A stretch of DNA of 7,117 bases, taken from positions 1 through 7,117 of the forward strand of contig WGDQ01000947.1 in the NCBI GenBank assembly GCA_015493185.1. The letters are read 5' to 3'. This DNA comes from Planctomycetaceae bacterium. GTDB taxonomy: Bacteria; Planctomycetota; Planctomycetia; Pirellulales; JAEUIK01. The notes under the pieces are model-generated. The model was given only the letters and a program-made list of their open reading frames with translations. It was not told the origin of the DNA and searched no databases. This document shows, one piece after another, positions 1-5,316 of the stretch. Made by a program: the position numbers and the translations under genes. The first letter of the stretch is position 1. The number at the start of each line of letters is the position of its first letter.

Positions 1-2
1 CG

Positions 3-2069
3 CCACGATCGAGCCGACGGACCGCGCAACCGGGCTATCGGCCCTCGACGATCAGCAGCAATCGGCCGCGGAGTTCGTCGCAACCACAGGCGGCGCAGCG
101 TGTCGATCGCGAGCCGACCGCGACACGAACGGCCGACGCGCGGAACGGATATCGACATCGCGCGGGCGATAGCGACCGTATCTCGCCGTCGACACCGGTG
201 ACATCGGGACCCGGCGACACGTCCGCCAGCGTCCCGCGTGGCACTGGTTCCACTTCGCGCAGCCCGACAGCAGGTATGACATCGCAAGCCGCACAGTCTC
301 CGGCCGCTCGCCAGGCAGGTGCGTCGTCACGGGCTGGCACGCTGCCCCCACGTCGGGCCAGCTCGGTTGCCGGAAAGGTGCCGGAAAGCCAGCACAAGAC
401 GACTCCGCGTACGGCGGCCCATGCGAACGATGGGGATGGGGCGGGATCGAGTCAGCGGCAGTATGTGTTGGGCGATCGGGTAACGCACGAATCGTCGAGC
501 GGCGAAGCGGAGCAACCGGCCCGTATTTCGCACGACGGCACACGGCCGGTACGAACGGGCCAGCGTGCGGGCGCAAGCGAGACGTTGCTCACACAGCGAA
601 GCCCGTCGCTGATGATCGAAACGGTGGGGCCGGCGAAGATCAAAGTCGGCAAGAAGTCGGCCTACAAGATCAGCGTGACGAACGAGGGACGCTCGCCAGC
701 ACACGATGTGCTGCTGACCGTGGAGATTCCGGCATGGGCGAGCGTGGCGGGTGCCAAGCCCACAAGCGGAGCGATCGACACAGTAGAGGCGGCCGCCGGG
801 GCGGTCGAGGTGCGTTGGGAGATACCGCGTCTTGAAACGGGTGCGACCGAAGGCATGTTGGTTGTGGTTGTAGCCCGCGAAAGCCGACCGCTCGATCTGG
901 CTGTTCGGTGGTCGCACGCACCGGTGGCGACTGAAACCACCATCGAGGTTCAAGAACCGAAGCTCGAGCTGTCGCTGGCCGGTCCGAAAGAGGTTTACTA
1001 CGGCGAGAAGGCGCAATACCGGCTGACGATTGCCAACCCCGGCAACGGGGACGCTGAAAATGTGGTGGTGCGGTTGCTGCCCACCACGGCCGGCGAGGCT
1101 GAGAGCGAAGGGCATCCGCTGGGCACCATCGCCGCGGGAACCTCGAAGACTGTGGAGCTGGAACTGATCGCACGCCAGGCGGGGTTGGTGGTGATTCGGG
1201 CAGAAGCCACGGCCGAGGGCGACTTGCGGGCCACCGGCGGACAAGAGGTGCTCGTACGTCGGGCCGATGTGGCGGTGGACGTTCGCGGGCCGGAGTTCCT
1301 TTATGCCGGTACGACCGCGACGTTCGAGATCGAAGTGACGAACCCGGGCAATGCGACGGCCAAGGACATCGAGATCGCGGCCATTCTTCCCTCGGGTGCC
1401 GAGTATGTGGCCAGCGACGGAGGCGGACGGCTCAGCGCCAACAAGGATCAGGTGCTATGGCACATGGCCAGCTTGCAGCCGGGTAGTCGGCACATCGTGT
1501 TGCTGAAGTGCCGACTCGGCCGCTCGGGGCAAAATCGAATGCAGGTTACGGCCAACGCCGAGGGCGACTTGCAGGCCGCGGGCATGACCATTTCACAGGT
1601 CGAGGCGGTGGCCGATCTGAAACTCGAGGTGCTTGATCCCCAGGTGCCGGTACGCGTTGGCGATCGGGCCGTTTACGAAGTGCGAATTCGCAACCGCGGC
1701 AGCAAGGCGGCCGAGAACGTGGACGTGGTGGCGTTTTTCTCCGAAGGCGTCGAACCCGTAGAGGTCGAAGGTTTGCCCCACCGCATCGCGCCGGGTGAAG
1801 TGACCTTCGACACGATCCGTTCGATTGGTCCTGGCGAGCAGGTGGTGCTGAAGATCGAGGCCGTGGCCGATCGGCCCGGGGCGCACATCTTCCGCGCAGA
1901 GGTTCGCTGCAAGGCGCTCGAGGCCTCGCTGGCCGCCGAGGAAACGACACGCTTCTACAAAGCGGAACAAACTGCCAGGCGACCGTCGGGCAAAGCCACC
2001 AGCGCCGCTCCGCGGACCTTGGGCGATACGCAGGCGCGGCGACTCAGCACCGGCGCGACCAACCGTTGA
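3..2069 (+). CDS. DUF11-repeat protein, partial (5' end outside window)
   Basis: The frame is open from the left edge to TGA at 2067-2069, so the true start lies upstream. A GTG at 198 is only an internal in-frame candidate; the 65 codons before it have the same Ser/Arg/Pro/Gln/Thr-rich character as those after it. Counting from the GTG, residues 1-135 look disordered. Residues 136-587 form four tandem repeats of about 100-116 residues with the DUF11/CARDB-like pattern: G/D-P, a strand, a G, a Y/F-containing strand, V-x-N-x-G, then A-x-[DN]-[VI]. The last 35 residues are a basic Ser/Thr/Ala/Arg tail. DUF11 repeats are Ig-like beta-sandwiches found in surface and envelope proteins. Planctomycete members are often labelled OmcB-like, but with only two cysteines in the 623 visible residues that name is misleading here. 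An extracellular or envelope structural or adhesive role is inferred. The signal peptide, if any, is outside the window. Confidence 0.88.
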   Translation, partial: PRSSRRTAQPGYRPSTISSNRPRSSSQPQAAQRVDREPTATRTADARNGYRHRAGDSDRISPSTPVTSGPGDTSASVPRGTGSTSRSPTAGMTSQAAQSPAARQAGASSRAGTLPPRRASSVAGKVPESQHKTTPRTAAHANDGDGAGSSQRQYVLGDRVTHESSSGEAEQPARISHDGTRPVRTGQRAGASETLLTQRSPSLMIETVGPAKIKVGKKSAYKISVTNEGRSPAHDVLLTVEIPAWASVAGAKPTSGAIDTVEAAAGAVEVRWEIPRLETGATEGMLVVVVARESRPLDLAVRWSHAPVATETTIEVQEPKLELSLAGPKEVYYGEKAQYRLTIANPGNGDAENVVVRLLPTTAGEAESEGHPLGTIAAGTSKTVELELIARQAGLVVIRAEATAEGDLRATGGQEVLVRRADVAVDVRGPEFLYAGTTATFEIEVTNPGNATAKDIEIAAILPSGAEYVASDGGGRLSANKDQVLWHMASLQPGSRHIVLLKCRLGRSGQNRMQVTANAEGDLQAAGMTISQVEAVADLKLEVLDPQVPVRVGDRAVYEVRIRNRGSKAAENVDVVAFFSEGVEPVEVEGLPHRIAPGEVTFDTIRSIGPGEQVVLKIEAVADRPGAHIFRAEVRCKALEASLAAEETTRFYKAEQTARRPSGKATSAAPRTLGDTQARRLSTGATNR
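603..1958 (+). repeat. Four tandem DUF11-type domain repeats within the CDS
   Basis: Four protein repeats lie at about 603-950, 957-1259, 1263-1607 and 1611-1958. Each opens with a hydrophobic strand and a G-P or D-P pair. A V/I-x-N-x-G turn follows (TNEG, ANPG, TNPG, RNRG), then A-H-D-V, A-E-N-V, A-K-D-I or A-E-N-V. The ends of repeats 2 and 3 share the peptide A-E-G-D-L. At DNA level they share the 16-mer GCCGAGGGCGACTTGC at 1212 and 1557, exactly 115 codons apart, which fits growth by duplication of whole domains. Repeat 1 lacks this ending and is the most divergent at its C-terminal side. Confidence 0.8.
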
Positions 2070-2115
2070 AGCTCGGCGGTTTATCCCGGGCCCTGAAGTG
2101 CGAAATGTGGCGTGG

Positions 2116-2131
2116 CGGGTTGCCGAACCCG
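2116..2131. other. Small perfect hairpin downstream of the DUF11 gene
   Basis: CGGGTT (2116-2121) and AACCCG (2126-2131) form a 6-bp stem with a GCCG loop, 46 bases after the DUF11-protein stop codon. No T-run follows on either strand. It could help end or protect the plus-strand transcript, but it is not a classical intrinsic terminator. The rest of 2070-2275 shows no convincing gene; short frames there have no ribosome binding site and no recognisable protein character. Confidence 0.25.
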
Positions 2132-2275
2132 AATCGATTGGGCGCTGGGAGCCTTTGGCCATCGGGCCCGCCGGCGTACAAGCATGATTGTTTCGGCAGT
2201 TACTCTATTGCTTCGGCGGTTATGGTGCCCTGCCCTATTGCGACGGATCGCGTGGGAACCACAATTCGCGCCTGC

Positions 2276-2303
2276 AAAACCGGTGGCCTCGAAGTGGCAC
2301 CGG
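2276..2303 (-). terminator. Probable intrinsic terminator of the small membrane-protein gene
   Basis: Read on the minus strand, CCGGTG-CC pairs with GG-C-CACCGG: an 8-bp stem with one bulged C and a 7-base loop, plus-strand 2303-2280. TTTT (2279-2276) follows directly. It lies about 40 bases past the TAA of the small membrane-protein gene, the expected place for a Rho-independent terminator. The T-run is short. The plus-strand orientation has no T-run, so it should act on the minus strand only. Confidence 0.5.
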
Positions 2304-2343
2304 CCGGTCGCGACTGCGGGAAGCCTCTGGGAAGCCGGTTCGG

Positions 2344-2592
2344 TTACGTGGCGCGGCGGGCCAGCCAACCGAAGACGAATCCCATGACGGCCGCCCCGGC
2401 ACTGGCCGATCCGATGAGGATTCCTTCGCCGGCGTGAAATTCGATGATGGCGCCGAAGACCGCCGCGACGTTGAATAGCAGGGCCAAGGCCACGAGAAAC
2501 ACGGCCACTGTGAGCCAACGAAGCCGCTGTTCGATTCGCCTCAAGTGCGAAGTATCGCTGGCCGCGGCCGTGTCGGCAGGCGTTTGCGCCAT
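2344..2592 (-). CDS. Small two-helix membrane protein, 82 aa, unknown function
   Basis: I do not recognise a named family. The 82-residue product has a short hydrophilic N-terminus (residues 1-15, Thr/Ala/Asp-rich) and a charged, probably amphipathic stretch at 16-26 (HLRRIEQRLRW). Two hydrophobic segments follow, at about 27-50 and 57-77, the second Gly/Ala-rich with small-residue packing, then a short basic end (ARRAT). The linker at 51-56 contains E, H, E. This predicts an inner-membrane hairpin. By the positive-inside rule the N-terminus, and probably the C-terminus, face the cytoplasm. The frame runs upstream to 2721, but the start at 2592 is preferred because GGAGGA lies 8 bases before it and the upstream residues lack coding character. 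A terminator-like hairpin lies downstream. The gene converges with the DUF11 gene. Function is unknown; similar small proteins are usually annotated as hypothetical. Confidence 0.72.
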   Translation of the reverse strand: MAQTPADTAAASDTSHLRRIEQRLRWLTVAVFLVALALLFNVAAVFGAIIEFHAGEGILIGSASAGAAVMGFVFGWLARRAT

Positions 2593-2600
2593 GGGTCGAA

Positions 2601-2606
2601 TCCTCC
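2601..2606 (-). promoter_or_regulatory. Ribosome binding site of the small membrane protein
   Basis: TCCTCC on the plus strand reads GGAGGA on the minus strand, 8 bases before the ATG at 2592. It decides in favour of the short start over the longer in-frame extension to 2721. Confidence 0.6.
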
Positions 2607-2953
2607 ATGTTGCCGTCGTTTTGCAACGACGCGTGTACCAGGTTTTACCGCCTGTGCAGTCCTCTGCGCCGGCTCTTCGCCCTTTGCTTTGCGCTGGTTC
2701 TTGCCCTTGGCATTCCGGCATGTGGGCTGGGTAGCTGCCGGCTTATTTGCCGAAGGCGAGCTGGCGTGCTGGCCGCTCAACGCACAGATACACACACTCT
2801 CTGTCTGGCTGCCAAGATTCAAAATCTCCCTCAGCGCTGCGTCGTGCGAAGCTGGGCATAATCTTTTCGGGTGTGCCTGTGGCTGGTTGTGTTGAACGGA
2901 CCCCGTTTTGTCTGCTTGGTGGTCGCGACAGGCCCCCTTTGTGGCCTCGTTAG
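2607..2953. other. Intergenic stretch without a supported gene
   Basis: This lies between the small membrane-protein gene and the gluconolactonase-like gene, and looks less GC-rich than its surroundings. Frames are open on both strands but no product is recognisable. A plus-strand frame starting at 2607 encodes a leader resembling a lipoprotein signal (hydrophobic run then I-P-A-C), but it has no ribosome binding site and no mature domain. A minus-strand frame across the region gives a hydrophilic, low-complexity product. It probably carries the promoter of the small membrane-protein gene; I could not pick out reliable -35/-10 boxes. Confidence 0.45.
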
Positions 2954-2975
2954 CAGAATTCATGGGTGAATTCTG
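2954..2975 (-). other. Perfect 9-bp hairpin after the gluconolactonase-like gene
   Basis: CAGAATTCA (2954-2962) and TGAATTCTG (2967-2975) are perfect reverse complements around a 4-base loop (TGGG on plus). On the minus-strand transcript this lies about 26 bases after the TAG of the gluconolactonase-like gene. No T-run follows, so a terminator role is unproven; a 3'-end stabilising hairpin is equally possible. The symmetry would also suit a protein-binding palindrome. Confidence 0.4.
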
Positions 2976-3001
2976 GTTCTGGGAGGGTTTTGAATCGGCT
3001 G

Positions 3002-4009
3002 CTAGGGCGAACCGTTGTAATCGAACCCCTCGACGTTGAGTTTCAGGCGAAAGACGGCTTCTTTCGCGGCTACGGTGGTGTAGAGATACGGTCCGTGAAA
3101 GTGGCAATTCGTGGCCCGAGAACCGCCGGCATCGTACTGGCGGATCAGCTTGCCGCTGTCGACATCAACGACGTTGATTACGCCGCCCGACCACATGGCT
3201 ACGTAAAGCCGGCCGCGCGCGTCGAAGATCATGCCATCCGGGTCGTGACGTCCGCCGATGATATTGCCCTGTGTTTCGAGCGGAAACTTGATCAACACAC
3301 GGCGATTGGAGACGGTTCCCTCGGGCGACAGGTCGTAGATGAGCACGCGATAGTGTTGGCTTTCGGCCACGCACAGATGCTTCTGGTCGGGTGTTACGGC
3401 GATGCCGTTGGGGAAGACGAGTCCGGTATCGAGACGTGAGACCTGAGCGTTGTTGATATCGTAGCGATAGACGGAGCCGATGGGTTTATCAAGGCTCGAG
3501 CCGCCCGGGTCGGTGAAGTAGATGTTGCCCTTCAAGTCGAGGGCGACATCGTTGATGCTACGAAATCGGCTGCCGTCGCAGCGGTCGGCCAGCGCCTCGA
3601 CCGATGAGCCATCGCGGCTGATGCGCAGCACGCGGCCAGCGCCCGAGTCGGCCGCAATCAATCGGCCCGAGGCGTCGATTTTCAAGCCGTTGGCTTGCGG
3701 TTTGCGCCCTTCGACGGGTGCCTTTTCGCGCAGATTGCAAAATACGCTGGCGGTCCCATCGGGCGTGATGCGACCGATATTTCCCAGACCTCGGTAGTTG
3801 ACCACGTAGAGATTGCCTTCGTCGTCGAGAGCGGGGCCCTCTGCAAACTCGAAGCCCGTGGCGTAGAGCTGTGGCTGAACGGAATGCGATGGAGGCAAAT
3901 CGTCGTGTGGTTCGGCGCCGCCGGCAACTGCCGGGAGCAGTGCGAGGGCAAACGCTAGGGCCGTCAGTCTGGAGAACGATCTTGAGATCGACTGCCGCGA
4001 GTTGATCAT
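3002..4009 (-). CDS. Secreted SMP-30/gluconolactonase-like beta-propeller protein
   Basis: The product (335 aa) matches the SMP-30/gluconolactonase/LRE-like family: six-bladed propellers that hydrolyse sugar lactones or related esters using one divalent metal. Against SMP-30, the metal ligands map to E57 (in E-G-P), N201 (F-P-N-G-I) and D258 (D-P-D-G-M). N153 in S-I-N-D-V matches the substrate-side Asn. The repeating D-x-x-G-x-[LI]-[YI] blades (G-N-L-Y, G-R-L-I, G-N-I-Y-F-T-D-P, G-R-L-Y-V-A) support the fold. Residues 1-29 form a signal peptide: a basic n-region, hydrophobic residues 15-28, and an A-V-A or G-G-A cleavage site. The mature enzyme should be periplasmic or exported. The frame runs upstream to 4138; the ATG at 4009 is chosen because it puts the signal peptide at the N-terminus, though no clear Shine-Dalgarno is present. 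All catalytic ligands are intact. The substrate is not determinable; planctomycetes carry many paralogues. Confidence 0.88.
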   Translation of the reverse strand: MINSRQSISRSFSRLTALAFALALLPAVAGGAEPHDDLPPSHSVQPQLYATGFEFAEGPALDDEGNLYVVNYRGLGNIGRITPDGTASVFCNLREKAPVEGRKPQANGLKIDASGRLIAADSGAGRVLRISRDGSSVEALADRCDGSRFRSINDVALDLKGNIYFTDPGGSSLDKPIGSVYRYDINNAQVSRLDTGLVFPNGIAVTPDQKHLCVAESQHYRVLIYDLSPEGTVSNRRVLIKFPLETQGNIIGGRHDPDGMIFDARGRLYVAMWSGGVINVVDVDSGKLIRQYDAGGSRATNCHFHGPYLYTTVAAKEAVFRLKLNVEGFDYNGSP

Positions 4010-4620
4010 CGGGACTGTGAAGGGTGCGGCGGATGCCTTGGAACATCTGGAATATGTTGTGGCGACAAGGACCGATGGCGTAGCGAGCATGGGCATCGTC
4101 GAAGGCCGTGAATCGGGAAGCAGGTGGAAAAGGAGCATTGCGCCGAGATCGCAACGCAGGAAAAGTGAATCACTGCGACCGGAGGAAGCGCCGCTGGTTC
4201 GATGGCTTGCGCGAGGCCGGTTCGGTTTGGCACCTTTTGGCCACCAGCCGGTGAGAAGCCGTCGCCCGCATCGACCAGCTCAGAACCAAGAAGGCACTGC
4301 CCGAAGGACGCGTCGCTCAATTTAGCTTACGCAACCTGTGTGGAAAAGCCGCAACCCGGCTTTGTACGCATTCGCTGCGGTGCCCGTATCCGAGGCGCCA
4401 AACGGCCCGCGGTCTGTTGAAAAGCGATTTCGCCGGCCCACGAGAGGAAGCCCGATTGGCTCAAATGTCCGGAGTTGCAGACGCCCTCAGAGGAGATGGC
4501 GAGCATGGGGCACTGTCGAGAGGCCGAGTTGTATTTTTACCGCTCGCAGCCGGTGCGAGGGGGTGCAGCGCTGGCTTGTTTGATCGACGGTTATGGGGGG
4601 CGACAGCCTGAAGAACTGCG
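4010..4620. other. Long gap without a supported gene (about 610 bases)
   Basis: No frame here has a convincing product, ribosome binding site or domain; the plus-strand frames are Arg/Pro/Ser-rich, as expected of GC-rich noncoding DNA. The gap probably holds the promoter and leader of the gluconolactonase-like gene. Two items stand out: a 7-bp hairpin at 4345-4363, and a similar pair of segments at 4083-4109 and 4500-4527, both starting GCGAGCATGGG and both containing GTCGA and AGGCCG. A decayed gene cannot be excluded, but I could not identify one. Confidence 0.5.
4345..4363. other. 7-bp hairpin in the long intergenic gap
   Basis: AAAGCCG (4345-4351) and CGGCTTT (4357-4363) are perfect reverse complements with a 5-base loop. 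Read on the minus strand, the last arm runs into TTTT, which makes it a weak candidate terminator for the DUF1569 transcript about 260 bases upstream. The distance from that gene makes this uncertain. Confidence 0.3.
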
Positions 4621-4646
4621 GCTTTATTCGTCGGGTACGATAAAGC
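4621..4646 (-). other. Hairpin spanning the stop codon of the DUF1569 gene
   Basis: GCTTTA (4621-4626) pairs with TAAAGC (4641-4646). Inside it TCGT (4628-4631) pairs with ACGA (4637-4640), leaving one bulged base and a 5-base loop. On the minus-strand transcript the hairpin includes the last sense codons and the TAA stop itself. A clear T-run does not follow. It may be a 3'-end structure of this transcript. Confidence 0.35.
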
Positions 4647-5094
4647 TCATGTGCAACTCGGCGTGGCGGCAGTGGAGCTGGTCCCATTCTTCCAGCGAGA
4701 GATCGCCGAGCAGCGGGCTTGGTTTGCGAGTGGAGTCGGCCCTCAGGCGGGCGACCGCTTCGCGCAGTTCTTGCAGCCCTTGCTGGTCGGAGACGGGTTC
4801 GGGCAGCAGTTTCGTTTTGCGGGGTAGCCGAAAGCCCGGCGAGAGTGGCTTGGTGAGCAGGCGTTTTTTCAGGAGTCGGGCACCCAGGCGAAGAAACCAC
4901 GGTGGCGTGAGGTCCATGCCGTCGATTGATTGATTCATGGCCGTGGCCAAATGCCGGAAAATTTGGCCTCGGCTCCAATTGCCCACCGTGCGGGCGTTGC
5001 AGTCGACCATGCATTCGGCATCGGCGATGATGTCTTCCAGGCGGTTGTAGTGCACCTGACGACGCGTGGCGACGGATTTGGTGTCGATGGCCAT
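4624..5094 (-). CDS. DUF1569 domain protein, 156 aa
   Basis: The whole product matches the DUF1569 pattern. It starts with R-R-x-V-x-[YF]-x-x-L-[ED]-D-I-[IL]-A-D-A-E (residues 10-27). T-[VL]-G-N-W-S-x-G-Q-I-x-x-H-L-A follows at about 36-50, then S-I-D-G-M near 56-60. Next comes L-S-P-G-F-R-L-P (84-91). It ends with G-D-L-S-x-E-E-W-x-x-L-H-x-x-H-A-E-L-H-x-S-F (130-151). DUF1569 is, as I recall, grouped with the DinB-like four-helix superfamily. Candidate metal-site histidines are H48, H144 and H148, with H141 nearby; this assignment is inference. Members are common in planctomycetes and have no established activity. No signal peptide or membrane segment is seen, so it should be cytoplasmic. 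The ATG at 5094 is chosen because AGGAAGG lies 5 bases upstream and the family motif begins soon after. It follows the radical SAM gene after a 222-base gap with no clear terminator, so co-transcription is possible. Confidence 0.88.
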   Translation of the reverse strand: MAIDTKSVATRRQVHYNRLEDIIADAECMVDCNARTVGNWSRGQIFRHLATAMNQSIDGMDLTPPWFLRLGARLLKKRLLTKPLSPGFRLPRKTKLLPEPVSDQQGLQELREAVARLRADSTRKPSPLLGDLSLEEWDQLHCRHAELHMSFIVPDE

Positions 5095-5099
5095 GGGTA

Positions 5100-5106
5100 C
5101 CTTCCT
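5100..5106 (-). promoter_or_regulatory. Ribosome binding site of the DUF1569 gene
   Basis: CCTTCCT on the plus strand reads AGGAAGG on the minus strand, 5 bases before the ATG at 5094. It favours this start over the in-frame extension to 5154. Confidence 0.6.
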
Positions 5107-5316
5107 ATCGCGCGTTTTTCGGTCGAGGCACCATGCGAGAAAGGCTCGGCGCACACCGTGAAGACAGAACGTATTGGCGGCGATGGGCCACGGGGGCCCC
5201 GATCAGGACGGACTTGGCCTGTGACCGCGTTTGCTTGAAGCACGCAGGCGCAACGTAAACGCCAAACTCGCGCCCACGTTGTGGTCGAACATTTGTTGGG
5301 CACGGGCCTCGATGGC

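Noticed and set aside
327..1244. Long minus-strand frame opposite the DUF11 gene
   Set aside because: It is an antisense shadow; the plus-strand frame has clear repeated domain structure and this one does not.
2607..2861. Plus-strand 84-codon frame with a lipoprotein-like leader (hydrophobic run then I-P-A-C)
   Set aside because: No ribosome binding site, its start lies 15 bases from the divergent small membrane-protein start, and nothing after the leader resembles a mature domain.
2541..3107. Minus-strand 188-codon frame across the gap between the lactonase and small-membrane-protein genes
   Set aside because: It overlaps the ends of both supported genes, has low-complexity hydrophilic content and no family signal; such long open frames are expected in GC-rich DNA.
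4185..4215. GGTTCGAT motif resembling a tRNA T-arm
   Set aside because: The flanking bases do not form a T-stem and no acceptor, D or anticodon arms can be drawn.
4409..4425. TCTGTTGAAAA string reminiscent of some insertion-sequence ends
   Set aside because: No matching inverted partner, target duplication or transposase fragment is present in the window.
4475..4933. Plus-strand 152-codon frame overlapping the DUF1569 gene
   Set aside because: It is antisense to a gene with clear family motifs and has no recognisable content of its own.
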